Notes: generated by a model not told the origin, from the sequence alone. A stretch of 64,000 bases of DNA from Rhodococcoides fascians A44A (GCF_000760735.1 NZ_JMEX01000005.1:624223-688222), one strand, 5' to 3'; shown: positions 54,111 to 63,356, counted from the first letter of the stretch. Numbers and translations are program-made.

Positions 54111-55534
54111 CGCCAGCTGGGTCCGGAATGGCGGCCCGACGCAGCGGGGAAATCGTCCGCGACCATCGCCGCGAGTTCGACGAAGGCAGCCCTGGTCTGA
54201 GGTCGCAACAGATCGAGGTCCACGACAGCGCCCTCGGCCAGGTGCTCGTCGAACGGCACGACGAGCACCGCACGACACCGTTCCAGAAAGTGTTGGGTCA
54301 ACAAGTTCATGTCGACGGCGGACGAACCGGGACGAACCGAACTGATGACGACGACGGTGCGCTCGACGAGGTGGCCGTACCCGTGCAGCTGCAGCCAATC
54401 CAGGGTGGCGGCAGCGCTCCGAGCACCGTCCACGGCCGGTGAAGACACGAGCACGAGCGCGTTGGCGAGCTGCAGTACACCGTTCATCGCCGAGTGCATG
54501 ATCCCGGTACCGCAATCCGTCAGAATCAGGTTGTAATACACCTGCAGCATCTCGATGACGGACCGGTAGTCCTGCTCGCCGAACATCTCCGACGCGGCAG
54601 GATCACGTTCTCCGGCAAGGACTTCCAACCGACTGGGAGCCTGCGACGTGTGTGCACGAACATCCGAGTACCGGCGGATGTTCGGCGCGTCCGCCAACAG
54701 ATCGCGCACGGTGGACGACGTCTGCCTCGGAACCCTCTCCCCGAGCGTGCCGAAATCCGGATTAGCGTCCACGGCGATCACACAATCCCCGCGGAGCGAT
54801 GCGAAGGTGGCACCGAGACCCAGCGTGGTGGTCGTCTTGCCGACGCCGCCCTTCAAGGAGAGGAAAGCGATGCGGTAGTCACCGAGCACGGGCTGCCGAA
54901 TGCGTTCCACCTGGTTGCGGTAGCGCTCCTCGGCAGTCGACTCGCCTGGATTGATGACGCCGCCGGTGAGCCGATGAACGCCCCGGCGCCACCCGGAGGT
55001 GGACGCACGTTTGGGTCGGCGGAGCAAACTGTCCGGGGCGAGATCCTGACTGGTCGGCTGAAAGCGAGGGTCGTGCGGCTGGCCTCCAGGGAACCCACCG
55101 CGATCGCGGTCGTCGGAAGTACCGGCCGGGCCCGGCGCCCACGGCGGGGTCCATTCCTCCGGACGCGGGGTGCCCGCGGACGGTCTGTCAGCGGGCGGTC
55201 TGTCAGCGGGCGGTCTGTCAACGGGCGGTCTGCCAGCGGGCGGCGCAGGTGCGTCGGGCTGGGACGGCGACGTGAACCTGGGCGGCGCGGGCTGCCGTTC
55301 CGAACCGCGCGGAGTCTGCCAGGGCGGAGCTTGACGCTCCCCGTTCATCGACGTCCCGGTGAACGGAGCCTGGTGAGCGGTGCGTACCGGCTCGACGGGC
55401 GTGGTGCTGGGTCGAGCTGCACCGTTCGAGCCGGTCTGGGCACGTATCGACCACGCCGCCGATGCGCCGTGCGTGTGCTCGCGGTCCACGGTCCCCCCGT
55501 CTCCACAATCATGGGCATGTTCTGTGTCACTCAC
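54107..55534 (-). CDS. MinD/ParA-like ATPase with proline-rich N-terminus (EspI-like)
   Basis: 475 aa if started at GTG 55534. A Pro/Arg-rich disordered region (to about residue 190) precedes a deviant Walker A ATPase (FLSLKGGVGKTTTTLGLGAT) with DANPDFGTLGERV and ILTDCGTGIMHSAMNGVLQL. This layout resembles ESX-associated EspI proteins and MinD-like ATPases. No ESX genes are in the window. The start is uncertain: ATG 55573, ATG 55348 (MNGERQAPPWQ) and others are possible. Confidence 0.75.
   Translation of the reverse strand: MSDTEHAHDCGDGGTVDREHTHGASAAWSIRAQTGSNGAARPSTTPVEPVRTAHQAPFTGTSMNGERQAPPWQTPRGSERQPAPPRFTSPSQPDAPAPPAGRPPVDRPPADRPPADRPSAGTPRPEEWTPPWAPGPAGTSDDRDRGGFPGGQPHDPRFQPTSQDLAPDSLLRRPKRASTSGWRRGVHRLTGGVINPGESTAEERYRNQVERIRQPVLGDYRIAFLSLKGGVGKTTTTLGLGATFASLRGDCVIAVDANPDFGTLGERVPRQTSSTVRDLLADAPNIRRYSDVRAHTSQAPSRLEVLAGERDPAASEMFGEQDYRSVIEMLQVYYNLILTDCGTGIMHSAMNGVLQLANALVLVSSPAVDGARSAAATLDWLQLHGYGHLVERTVVVISSVRPGSSAVDMNLLTQHFLERCRAVLVVPFDEHLAEGAVVDLDLLRPQTRAAFVELAAMVADDFPAASGRHSGPSWR
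55181..55240. repeat. Four 15-bp tandem repeats in the MinD-like gene
   Basis: CGGTCTGTCAGCGGG is repeated at 55181-55195, 55196-55210, 55211-55225 and 55226-55240 with one substitution each in the last two. It encodes PPADR-type units of the proline-rich N-terminus and is expected to vary in copy number. Confidence 0.9.
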
Positions 55535-55670
55535 GGCAGTGCCGGAAGGACACCGGATATCCGAACACGACATCTCTTCGAGCCCGGAATACTTCGCAAG
55601 CGGTCTGTTTCCTACGACGCTACCAAACACTTGCGAATCAGCATGTGGCAGCGCTCACGCGGCGAGCAGG

Positions 55671-56594
55671 TCACGCCCGGGGGTGCGCCCTGTCGTGGAC
55701 CGCGCGCAGACGGTCGACCGACACGTGAGTGTAGATCTGAGTGGTGGCGAGTGACGAGTGCCCGAGAAGTTCCTGCACCACCCGCAGGTCGGCTCCCCCT
55801 TCGAGAAGATGGGTAGCTGCAGAATGCCTCAACCCGTGCGGGGCGAGGTCAGGTGCACCCGGCACGGAGGCCAGGACCTCGTGCACGGCCGTGCGGGCCT
55901 GACGCGGATCCAACCGTCCCCCACGACGTCCCAGCAGGAGCGCGCCGCCGGACCGCTCCGTGGCGAGCTCCGGGCGTCCGTGCGCGAGCCACTGGTTCAA
56001 CGACTCCGCCGCCGGCCCACCGAACGGCGCGGACCGCTCCTTGTCCCCCTTTCCGATCACGCGGACCACCCGACGCTGATCGTCGACGTCACCGATGTCG
56101 AGTCCGCAGAGCTCGCTGACGCGGATTCCGGTGGCGTAGAGCAGCTCCACGACGAGCCGGTCCCGCACGGCGATCGGATCGAGTTCCTCGGCTCCGACCT
56201 TCGCCCACGACATCGCTTCGTCGGCTTGGTTCTGCTTCAGAACGGACGGAAGATGCCTCCCTGCCCGGGGGGCCGACAGTCGCAGCGCTGGATCCGTGTT
56301 CATTCGGCCTGTTCCGACGCACCAGGCCGTGAAGGATTTCGCCGACGACGTCCGTCGAGCCAACGACGTTCTGGCCGCCCCGCTTCGGGCCTGCGAGGCC
56401 AGCCAGGATCGAAGCACCTGCAGGTCGAGCCCACTCAGTTCACTCGTCTCGTTCACGCCGACGACGTAGTTCAGCAGCGATTCGGCGTCGCGCAGGTAAG
56501 CACGGACCGTGTGCGGCGAACGGTCGCGACCCAGTGTCAGATACTCCGCGTACTCGTCGAGATGGACTCTCAGAGTCGTCGGCAAGGCATCCAT
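55671..56594 (-). CDS. xerC: Tyrosine site-specific recombinase XerC
   Basis: 307 aa. The N-terminal SAM-like DNA-binding domain includes [20 protein letters not shown]; the catalytic set is Arg in [13 protein letters not shown], Lys in [15 protein letters not shown] (253-257), His in LLGHSS (279) and Tyr in TTQIYTHV (288). With XerD it resolves chromosome dimers at dif. ATG 56594 is chosen because GGAGAG lies about 9 bases upstream; an upstream start at 56630 is possible. It corresponds to Rv2894c. Confidence 0.94.
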   Translation of the reverse strand: MDALPTTLRVHLDEYAEYLTLGRDRSPHTVRAYLRDAESLLNYVVGVNETSELSGLDLQVLRSWLASQARSGAARTSLARRTSSAKSFTAWCVGTGRMNTDPALRLSAPRAGRHLPSVLKQNQADEAMSWAKVGAEELDPIAVRDRLVVELLYATGIRVSELCGLDIGDVDDQRRVVRVIGKGDKERSAPFGGPAAESLNQWLAHGRPELATERSGGALLLGRRGGRLDPRQARTAVHEVLASVPGAPDLAPHGLRHSAATHLLEGGADLRVVQELLGHSSLATTQIYTHVSVDRLRAVHDRAHPRA

Positions 56595-56645
56595 ACTCGT
56601 AAGACTCTCCGCCGCGGCGCCCGTCGGCAAGCGGACGCGCGGGCG

Positions 56646-57428
56646 TCAGGCAGATGCGCCGGACTCGGCCTGAGCCAACTCGCGCTTCCACTCACGGAAC
56701 TTCTCTTCGGTCCGTCCTCGACGCCAGTACCCGGAGATCGACGCCCAGTCGGCGGGCACTCCGCGTTCCTTGCGGACGTATCCACGCAGGTTGTGCATCA
56801 CGGCCTGCGCCTCGCCGTGAATGAAAACCTGGGCGCGGCCCGGCAACCACTCCGTCGATTTCACGGCCTCGATCAGCGGAGCGTTGTCCCCTGCCTTGTC
56901 GTCCTCCACCTCGTTGGACGGGGCGCCCCGATGCACCCAGGTGACGTCGACGACGGCCAGCGTCTCGAAGTAGATCTCGTCCTTGCGGTCTGCGACCTCG
57001 ACGAACACCTTGGCAATCGCGTCCTCGGGAAGCGATTCGACCGCCGCGGCGATCGCCGGGATCGCGGACTCGTCACCGGCGAGTAGGTGCCAGTCCGCCT
57101 CGGGCTTCGGACGGTAGGCCCCGTTCGGGCCGTACACTCCGATCTGTTCCCCGGGCTGCACGCGTGCTGCCCATGGACCGGCAACACCCTCGTCACCGTG
57201 CACGACGAAGTCGATCGCGATCTCGCGCTTCCGAGTGTCGACCGATCTGACCGTGTAGGTCCTGAGCACCTCGTCGTCACCCTGACCGAAGATCAGCTTG
57301 ACGTAGGAATCGGTGAAGTCGGTCGGCGTGAATCCGTCGAAGCCCGGGTCGCCGAGGTAGACCCGATGCATGTGGGGCGTCAAGGCCTCGGTACGGAGGA
57401 CGGTCAGAACAGTTTTCTCGCGTGCCAC
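56646..57428 (-). CDS. Siderophore-interacting protein (FAD-linked ferric-siderophore reductase, ViuB-like)
   Basis: 260 aa. The FAD-binding RTYTVRSVDTRKREIAIDFV, WAARVQPGEQIGVYGPNG, and LLAGDESAIPAIAAAVESLP belong to the SIP family (Rv2895c). It probably reduces ferric siderophores to release iron in the cytosol. An IdeR/DtxR-like site upstream (57465-57483) suggests induction by iron starvation. Start ATG 57428. Confidence 0.9.
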   Translation of the reverse strand: MAREKTVLTVLRTEALTPHMHRVYLGDPGFDGFTPTDFTDSYVKLIFGQGDDEVLRTYTVRSVDTRKREIAIDFVVHGDEGVAGPWAARVQPGEQIGVYGPNGAYRPKPEADWHLLAGDESAIPAIAAAVESLPEDAIAKVFVEVADRKDEIYFETLAVVDVTWVHRGAPSNEVEDDKAGDNAPLIEAVKSTEWLPGRAQVFIHGEAQAVMHNLRGYVRKERGVPADWASISGYWRRGRTEEKFREWKRELAQAESGASA

Positions 57429-57464
57429 GTGGTTTCAGCCTTTCCGAGCTGTCTCGTGCGATCG

Positions 57465-57483
57465 GTGAGTAAGTATTACCTAA
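57465..57483 (-). promoter_or_regulatory. Candidate IdeR/DtxR iron box
   Basis: On the minus strand TTAGGTAATACTTACTCAC matches about 14 of 19 positions of TWAGGTWAGSCTWACCTWA. It lies about 40 bp upstream of the siderophore-interacting protein gene, where iron repression is expected. Confidence 0.55.
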
Positions 57484-57506
57484 ATAGGCTACCGGTCCCG
57501 ACGTCG

Positions 57507-58631
57507 TCATGGCCGCACCAGCCGGAACCAGCCGGTGTCGTCACTGGAGACGAAACCCTCGAGTTCGAGCAGCGGCAACACCGATCGCACCTTCGCGACG
57601 GGCACGGACGATGCCTCCGACAACTCCTGCGGGGAGCGCGTTCCCGTCGCGGGCAGCGCTTCGTACACCAGCAAGGCGTTGTCGGACAACGCGTCGAGGT
57701 CACGAAACATCGAGGGACGACCTTCTCCGACTTCCCCGGACGGCCCGGCTTCGGCCACGACGTCGTGGGCGTCGGCCACGAGGCGCGCCTCACCTTCGCG
57801 AATCATCCGGTGGCACCCCTTGGACGACGCGGAGGTGACGGGTCCTGGCACCGCCAGCACCGGCTTTCCGAGTTTGTGCGCCCAGGCTGCGGTGTTGCGT
57901 GCACCGCTCCTCCACCCCGCTTCCACGACGACGACCGCGGATCCGAAAGCAGCGACGATCCGGTTGCGTGAGAGTAAGCGATGGCGAGCCGGGGTAGTAC
58001 CGGGCCCGTACTCGCTGATGACCGCACCACTGTCGGCGATCCTCTGCAGCAACCTCGAATGCCCCGATGGATAGGCACGGTCGACGCCGCAGGCCAGTAC
58101 GGCGACCGTTCTGCCGGACACGCCGAGGGCAGCACGATGCGCGGCTGCGTCGATTCCGAACGCGGCACCCGACACGATGGTCCACCCGTCGACGGCAAGA
58201 TCGCCCGCGATCTCGGCGGTGACGTGTTCCCCGTATGCCGTCGCCGCTCGGGTGCCGACGATCGAGACGGCCCGCTCCACGAGTTCGTCGACGGGTGTGG
58301 CGCCGAGGACCCACAACGCGCACGGCCCGCACCGATCGGCACCCTCGCCGAGTCCGGCGCCGTCGAACGCCAGCAGTCGCCACATCGGCCATTCCGGATC
58401 GTCCGGAGTCACCAATCGTCCACCCAGTGTGTCCATCAGGTCCAGGTCGGCGGCTGCCGTGTCGACGTGCGACCGCACGGCGAGCCGCTCACCCAACGCG
58501 CCGCCGACGACCGCCGCTCGAGCCTCCTCGGGTCCGGCGGACAGCGCGAAGTCCAGCAGCGGACGGTGTGGGCCCTGCGCGGCCCGAGACAGGTACGCCC
58601 AGGCCAGTTTTCGCGGATCGTGCGTCCTCAC
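57507..58631 (-). CDS. dprA: DNA processing protein DprA
   Basis: 374 aa; DprA loads RecA on incoming single-stranded DNA. The Rossmann-like core has SIVGTRAATAYGEHVTAEIA, VSGAAFGIDAAAHRAALGVS, LACGVDRAYPSGHSRLLQRI, LSRNRIVAAFGSAVVVVEAG and SGARNTAAWAHKLGKPVLAV, with a C-terminal winged-helix-like domain (SPQELSEASSVPVAKVRSVL). GTG 58631 shares GTGA with the yifB stop. Competence in rhodococci is not usually seen, so its role may be recombination. Confidence 0.93.
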   Translation of the reverse strand: MRTHDPRKLAWAYLSRAAQGPHRPLLDFALSAGPEEARAAVVGGALGERLAVRSHVDTAAADLDLMDTLGGRLVTPDDPEWPMWRLLAFDGAGLGEGADRCGPCALWVLGATPVDELVERAVSIVGTRAATAYGEHVTAEIAGDLAVDGWTIVSGAAFGIDAAAHRAALGVSGRTVAVLACGVDRAYPSGHSRLLQRIADSGAVISEYGPGTTPARHRLLSRNRIVAAFGSAVVVVEAGWRSGARNTAAWAHKLGKPVLAVPGPVTSASSKGCHRMIREGEARLVADAHDVVAEAGPSGEVGEGRPSMFRDLDALSDNALLVYEALPATGTRSPQELSEASSVPVAKVRSVLPLLELEGFVSSDDTGWFRLVRP

Positions 58632-60136
58632 GAGATACCCCTGTCCCTGAAATCCAATGCCGCTCCTACTTCTTCCAGGCCCGGCGCGTCGCTCCCTCCG
58701 AGATCGCTGAGCGTCCACGACACTCGAAGTGCTCTGTCGGCCCCTCGCGCCGTCAAAGATCCGGTGCGCAGGGCGCGTTCGAGAGGTCGCAGCGCGGCGT
58801 TGCTCAACCTGAACTTCTGCCGCAGTGCGGGCCCGGGTACCTCGGCGTTGGTCGTCCATCCGAATTCACGCCATCGCTCCGCTGCGGCGTCTCGCGCACC
58901 CGTCACACGTGATCGAACCGCGTCGGTCGACTCGCCCACGTCGTCCACCAACGCACCCGTCGCCACCGCCTGCATCGCGATGCGTAGATCCACCCGATCC
59001 ATCAGAGGCCCGGAAAGTTTTCCCAGATACTTTCGCCGAACCGTGGGTGCGCAGACACAGTCGGCACTTCGGGCGGGCGCACACGGACATGGGTTGGCCG
59101 CGAGAATCAGCTGGAACCGTGCAGGGTAACGAGCAACTCCGTCGCGTCGCGCGATCCGGATCTCCCCGTCTTCGAGCGGAGTTCGCAGCGCTTCCAACGT
59201 CTTCGCGCCCATCTCGGCGCATTCGTCCAGGAACAACACTCCCCTGTGTGCGCGGCTGACGGCGCCGGGTTTGGCCATTCCCGTGCCACCGCCGACCAGC
59301 GCACTCACGGTGGTCGAGTGGTGAGGTGCGATGAACGGCGGCGCCGTGATCAGCGGCCGATCCCCCGTCAACGTTCCTGCCACCGAGTGGATTGCCGTGA
59401 CCTCCAGCGACTCCGCATCGGTCAGGGGAGGAAGGATGCCGGGAAGTCGTTGCGCCAGCATCGTTTTGCCGATACCCGGAGGACCGGTCAGCATGATGTG
59501 ATGCGCGCCTGCTGCGGCGACCTCCAGTGCCCACCGCGCCTCCTCCTGCCCCACGACCTCGCTCATGTCCGGGTACACGGCATCGTCGCTCGGTACCGAC
59601 GGAACACCCCGATCGAGCACCGTCTCGCCGCGAAGCCACGCGACGACCTCGGTCAACGACGACGCGCCCAGAACCTCGATTCCCTCGACCAGACTGGCTT
59701 CGGCCAGAGCGGAAGACGGTACGACCACCCGTTGCCACCCGGCCCGTTCGACGGCCATGACGGCGGGAAGTACTCCGCGCACGCCTCGTAGTCGACCGTC
59801 GAGCGCCAACTCCCCGAGAAAGACCGCACTTTCCGAGGATCGCCGTGGGATCTGCTTCGCCGCATCGAGAACCGCCAGAGACAGTGCCAGGTCGTACACG
59901 GATCCGACTTTCGGCAGCGTCGCCGGCGACAACGCCAACACGACTCGCGTGTCCGGCCAGGTGGCACCGGAGTTGCTGACCGCGGCCTTCACACGGTCCC
60001 TGGATTCGTTCAGTGCCGTATCCGGCAGCCCGACGAGGTGAATTCCCGGCAAGCCGCGTCCGATGTCTGCTTCGATCTCGACCACTTGACCGTCCACGCC
60101 GCTGACGGCCACCGAGAATGCGCGCCCCAACGCCAT
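58628..60136 (-). CDS. comM: YifB/ComM family AAA+ ATPase (Mg chelatase-like)
   Basis: 502 aa. An N-terminal Lon-protease-like domain (VEIEADIGRGLPGIHLVGLP), then the AAA+ core with Walker A TGPPGIGKTMLAQRLPGILP and Walker B GVLFLDECAEMGAKTLEALR, and a C-terminal Mg-chelatase-like domain with zinc-like Cys cluster CPCAPARSADCVCAP. In Vibrio and Haemophilus ComM is a helicase for branch migration in transformation. Part of yraN-comM-dprA, tightly coupled by 1- and 4-bp overlaps. Confidence 0.92.
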   Translation of the reverse strand: MALGRAFSVAVSGVDGQVVEIEADIGRGLPGIHLVGLPDTALNESRDRVKAAVSNSGATWPDTRVVLALSPATLPKVGSVYDLALSLAVLDAAKQIPRRSSESAVFLGELALDGRLRGVRGVLPAVMAVERAGWQRVVVPSSALAEASLVEGIEVLGASSLTEVVAWLRGETVLDRGVPSVPSDDAVYPDMSEVVGQEEARWALEVAAAGAHHIMLTGPPGIGKTMLAQRLPGILPPLTDAESLEVTAIHSVAGTLTGDRPLITAPPFIAPHHSTTVSALVGGGTGMAKPGAVSRAHRGVLFLDECAEMGAKTLEALRTPLEDGEIRIARRDGVARYPARFQLILAANPCPCAPARSADCVCAPTVRRKYLGKLSGPLMDRVDLRIAMQAVATGALVDDVGESTDAVRSRVTGARDAAAERWREFGWTTNAEVPGPALRQKFRLSNAALRPLERALRTGSLTARGADRALRVSWTLSDLGGSDAPGLEEVGAALDFRDRGIS

Positions 60137-60489
60137 CAGAACACCCCGCGCAGATGCGAGACCGCGGGATCACCGTCGTTGCTCATCACGATCGCGACCA
60201 CATCGAACCGGATACGCACCCATGGGCCGCCGCGTTCGTCGAGCCATGCGAGAGCCAACCGTCTGATTCGCTGCTGTTTGGTGTAGGTCACCGACTCTGC
60301 GGGAGTCCCGAATCCGGTACCCGACCTCGTCTTCACCTCGACGAAGACCGTGACGTCCCCGTCACGGGCGACGATGTCGAGTTCACCGTGTCTGCACCGC
60401 CAGTTTCGGTCGATCAGCTCCATCCCGTTGTCGACCAAATGCAGCGCGGCCAAGGCCTCACCGCGCGCCCCCAATTCCTGATTCGACAC
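60136..60489 (-). CDS. yraN: YraN family endonuclease-like protein (UPF0102)
   Basis: 117 aa. The restriction-endonuclease-like fold is marked by GARGEALAALHLVDNGMELI, HGELDIVARDGDVTVFVEVK (with the Asp...ExK core) and a C-terminal basic region. Function is unproven. GTG 60489 is chosen because GAGGGGGAC precedes it; the frame extends upstream but without family similarity. Its stop and the comM start overlap as TGATG. Confidence 0.92.
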   Translation of the reverse strand: MSNQELGARGEALAALHLVDNGMELIDRNWRCRHGELDIVARDGDVTVFVEVKTRSGTGFGTPAESVTYTKQQRIRRLALAWLDERGGPWVRIRFDVVAIVMSNDGDPAVSHLRGVF

Positions 60490-60709
60490 TCGTCCCCCTC
60501 GCGGTCGTCGGTTCGCCGAGTGGGCAGAACCTGATGGAACGATGCACGAAGGGACGATCGACGGAACGGTGAATTCCCACGTCGAATTCTGCCCTGTGGA
60601 ATTCACGAGAACTGTGGATGACGGACGTGCCCGAGACCGAGATACTCGGGATAGTGTCGGTCTCGAATGGTAAGGCCGAACGCGACGCCGAATAGTGCCC
60701 GGACACGAC

Positions 60710-60740
60710 GATGCCCCCGCTGTTGCACAGCGGGGGCATC
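60710..60740 (-). terminator. Terminator hairpin after lsr2
   Basis: GATGCCCCCGCTG (60710-60722) pairs perfectly with CAGCGGGGGCATC (60728-60740), 13 bp with a 5-nt loop, 22 bp after the lsr2 stop. The remaining 60490-60709 stretch shows no gene and presumably holds the yraN operon promoter. Confidence 0.8.
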
Positions 60741-60762
60741 CGAAAGACACCAGGTGGTGACG

Positions 60763-61101
60763 CTAGTGCGCGGCCTCGTACGCAGCCTGAACGTCCTGGC
60801 TGATTCGTCCGCGAGCACTCACTTCGTGACCGTTCTCCCGCGCCCAGGCTCGGATGTCCTGAAGATCGGTCTTGGCGCGGGAAGCGGACCCGGATCCCTT
60901 ACGAGGTTTACGACCGGACACCTTTTCTGCGTGCTCGATCCAGAACGCAAGTTGTTCGTGAAGTTCGTTTGCGTGCTTCAGGTTCAAATCGATCCGGTAC
61001 TGGTTGCCACCGATTCCGAATTCGATGGTTTCCCCTTGCCCCTCTTTGATGACCGATCCGTCGACATCATCGATCATTTGGACGAGAGTCTTGCGCGCCA
61101 T
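60763..61101 (-). CDS. lsr2: Lsr2 nucleoid-associated protein
   Basis: 112 aa, H-NS-like silencer of AT-rich DNA. N-terminal dimerisation domain (ARKTLVQMIDDVDGSVIKEG; EFGIGGNQYRIDLNLKHANE) and C-terminal DNA-binding domain with the AT-hook-like RGR (97-99) in EVSARGRISQDVQAAYEAAH. ATG 61101 has AGAGG 7 bases upstream; the frame extends upstream without similarity. Rhodococcus and relatives often carry several lsr2 paralogues, so this may not be the main copy. Confidence 0.95.
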   Translation of the reverse strand: MARKTLVQMIDDVDGSVIKEGQGETIEFGIGGNQYRIDLNLKHANELHEQLAFWIEHAEKVSGRKPRKGSGSASRAKTDLQDIRAWARENGHEVSARGRISQDVQAAYEAAH

Positions 61102-61141
61102 GTCCGAACCTCTACCGTCAAAGGAATATGCTGATCGATTC

Positions 61142-61170
61142 TTTTTACCACCGTGTATCGCCGGTTTCAA
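61142..61170 (-). promoter_or_regulatory. lsr2 promoter
   Basis: On the minus strand TTGAAA (61165-61170) and TAAAAA (61142-61147) are separated by exactly 17 bp, within a leader visibly richer in A/T than its surroundings. It lies 40-70 bp before the lsr2 ATG. Lsr2 itself binds AT-rich DNA, so autoregulation is plausible. Confidence 0.65.
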
Positions 61171-61299
61171 AAGAATGAGGGCGATTCACAGCACGGTGTC
61201 AGGAAAGGAGAAATCGAGATCGTCACGCGTTTTACGCATAGAATTCTTCGATCTGTTGCACCACAACGCAATCCGACATCGAACGAAACTGCACGCGAT

Positions 61300-61458
61300 C
61301 TAGGGATCGAGTAACTGCCAAGCGACCTGACCGACCACCAAGCACACCGCAGCGACGCCGATCAACTGCGCAACGACCATTACGTTCCGTCGGCGCCGAC
61401 GGCGGCCGAAGAGGTACACGATCGCCGCGAGCACCAACAACCAGACGGTGACCGACAC
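61300..61458 (-). CDS. Small two-helix membrane protein, 52 aa
   Basis: GTG 61458 opens a frame of 52 residues ending TAG. It reads MSVTVWLLVLAAIVYLFG, then six arginines (19-24), then NVMVVAQLIGVAAVCLVVGQ and a short tail VAWQLLDP: two hydrophobic helices with a strongly positive cytoplasmic turn. It follows DUF2469 on the same strand with a 12-bp gap, consistent with operon membership. No ribosome-binding site is obvious and no family is recognised. The topology pattern makes a real gene more likely than chance. Confidence 0.6.
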   Translation of the reverse strand: MSVTVWLLVLAAIVYLFGRRRRRRNVMVVAQLIGVAAVCLVVGQVAWQLLDP

Positions 61459-61470
61459 CGAATGGCCCCG

Positions 61471-61776
61471 CTACTCGGGCAGCCGGAGGTCCGGCTTTTC
61501 GAGTTCCTCGATGTTGACGTCCTTGAACGTGATCACCCGGACGTGCTTGACGAAACGGGCCGGGCGGTACATATCCCACACCCAGGCGTCGGACATACGA
61601 AGTTCGAAATAGATCTCACCGTCCGCGTTGTGCGGAATCAGCTCCACCGAATTGGCGAGATAAAAGCGTCGCTCGGTTTCCACGACGTAGTTGAACTGCC
61701 CGACGATGTCCCGGTACTCCCGGTACAACGAGAGCTCCATCTCGGTTTCGTACTTTTCGAGATCTTCGGCACTCAT
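61471..61776 (-). CDS. DUF2469 family protein
   Basis: 101 aa, matching Rv2901c: MSAEDLEKYETEMELSLYRE, YRDIVGQFNYVVETERRFYL, MSDAWVWDMYRPARFVKHVR. ATG 61776 is chosen because GAGAG lies 7 bases upstream and the family begins here; the frame continues upstream through MSSKNEDERKP. The family is restricted to actinobacteria and of unknown function, always near rnhB-lepB. Confidence 0.9.
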   Translation of the reverse strand: MSAEDLEKYETEMELSLYREYRDIVGQFNYVVETERRFYLANSVELIPHNADGEIYFELRMSDAWVWDMYRPARFVKHVRVITFKDVNIEELEKPDLRLPE

Positions 61777-61819
61777 CGGTTTTCTCTCATCCTCGTTCTT
61801 GCTCGACATCGAAGGTTCA

Positions 61820-62557
61820 TCATCGCGCACTCCGCTCGTCCAGGTCCATTCGGCCCAGCACGGATGCAACCGCGTCGGCGCCCCTCTTCGCTGCGGACAC
61901 GTTCGCGTACGACATTCGATGCTCGGCGCACGGGCCGAGCTCGGTCATCGCTGCCGCATGAACCTTCGTGCTGTATCCCTTGTGCACCGCGAAACCATAT
62001 CCGGGAAACCGCGAGTCCATGTCGACCATGACCCGATCCCTGGACACCTTGGCCAGGACGCTTGCCGCGGCGATGCAGGCGGCAGTCGCGTCTCCGCCGA
62101 TCACCGGAAGCGATGGAGCCGGCAGGCCCGGCACCCGGAACCCGTCGGTCAACACGTAACCGGGAGTCGTTCCCAGACCTGCCACGGCGCGACGCATCCC
62201 CTCGATGTTGGCGACGTGGACGCCGATCCGATCGATTTCCTCGGCCTCGATGAACACGACACTCCAGGCGAGGGCCAACCGGGTGATCTTGGGGAACAGT
62301 TCCTCGCGGCGTTTCTCGGTCAGCTTCTTCGAATCGTTCAGGTCGGCCAGCGACGCGTACGGTTTGGGGCCCAGGATGCAGGCTGCCACGGTCAGCGGAC
62401 CCGCACACGCGCCTCGACCCGCCTCGTCGACGCCCGCTACCGGTCCCAGACCGCCTCGATCGAGGGCCGACTCCATCGTCCGTAGGCCCGAGGACCTACG
62501 AATGACAGGGCGGGGTGGCCACGGCGGGTGGCCACGCGATCGACTGGTACTGACCAT
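61820..62557 (-). CDS. rnhB: Ribonuclease HII
   Basis: 245 aa. Removes RNA from RNA-DNA hybrids and misincorporated ribonucleotides. The active site is seen in [20 protein letters not shown] (DEAGRG), with further acidic residues in [16 protein letters not shown] and [12 protein letters not shown] and [20 protein letters not shown]. The N-terminus ([20 protein letters not shown]) resembles the mycobacterial protein, supporting ATG 62557. Confidence 0.94.
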   Translation of the reverse strand: MVSTSRSRGHPPWPPRPVIRRSSGLRTMESALDRGGLGPVAGVDEAGRGACAGPLTVAACILGPKPYASLADLNDSKKLTEKRREELFPKITRLALAWSVVFIEAEEIDRIGVHVANIEGMRRAVAGLGTTPGYVLTDGFRVPGLPAPSLPVIGGDATAACIAAASVLAKVSRDRVMVDMDSRFPGYGFAVHKGYSTKVHAAAMTELGPCAEHRMSYANVSAAKRGADAVASVLGRMDLDERSAR

Positions 62558-62570
62558 CGGTGCTGTCGGC

Positions 62571-63356
62571 TCACTGCCCCTGGATGTCCGGGGAGTCCAG
62601 GGTCCCCCAGCGCGAGGGCGGAAGTGCGATCAAGAACGCCTTGCCGATGACGTTGTCGACGGGAACCGTGCCCATCAGTTCGTCGGATACGTGAAACCTG
62701 GAGTCGGCGGAGTTGCTTCGGTTGTCTCCCATGACCCACAGGTTGCCTTCGGGGACCGTCACCGCGGGGAAACAGCGTCCGGATTTCAATTCGGTGTCAC
62801 ACGTCAACGTCCCTGGCGTGAACGGGAAATCCATTTGTACGTACGGCTCGTCCAACGGTTTGCCGTCGACGAGAACCCGTCCCTGATCATCGCAGCACTC
62901 GACCGTTTGGCCACCGGTCGCGATGACTCGCTTGACCAGATCGTTCTCGTCCGGAGCCACTATGCCGATGAGCGAACCCACTTCCTGGGCCCCGCGGACG
63001 ATCGTGTTGTCCGATCGCGTGGACACGAAGTCGCTGTTCCACGAATCCGGCCCACGGAAGACGACGACATCTCCTGGTTTCGGATCGCCGAAGCGGTAGC
63101 CGATCTTCTCCACGACGATCCGGTCCCCGGTGCATCCGGCACAACCGTGCAGCGTCGGCTCCATCGACTCGGACGGAATCAGATACACGCGTGCGATGAA
63201 TGTCTGCAGCAGAAAACTCAGGACCAGAGCGACCAGAACGAGGATCGGCAGTTCACGCCAGAACGAACGCTGCTTCTTCTTTTCCTTACGGGGTGCAGTC
63301 GGCTCCTCGGAGCGCGACTCGGATCGATCGTGTGGATCCTGCGGGGCATCTGACAC
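62571..63356 (-). CDS. lepB: Signal peptidase I
   Basis: 261 aa. A cytoplasmic charged N-terminus (about 33 residues) precedes one transmembrane helix ([20 protein letters not shown]); the catalytic Ser64 lies in [13 protein letters not shown] and the general-base Lys in [12 protein letters not shown], with box E-like [14 protein letters not shown]. It cleaves signal peptides on the outer face of the membrane. Start is GTG 63356. It is separated from rplS by a hairpin. Confidence 0.95.
   Translation of the reverse strand: MSDAPQDPHDRSESRSEEPTAPRKEKKKQRSFWRELPILVLVALVLSFLLQTFIARVYLIPSESMEPTLHGCAGCTGDRIVVEKIGYRFGDPKPGDVVVFRGPDSWNSDFVSTRSDNTIVRGAQEVGSLIGIVAPDENDLVKRVIATGGQTVECCDDQGRVLVDGKPLDEPYVQMDFPFTPGTLTCDTELKSGRCFPAVTVPEGNLWVMGDNRSNSADSRFHVSDELMGTVPVDNVIGKAFLIALPPSRWGTLDSPDIQGQ

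Noticed and set aside
61232..61579. 115-codon minus-strand frame overlapping the 52-aa membrane protein and DUF2469
   Set aside because: Arg/Gly-rich without hydrophobic pattern; the alternative frames encode DUF2469 and a clear two-helix protein.
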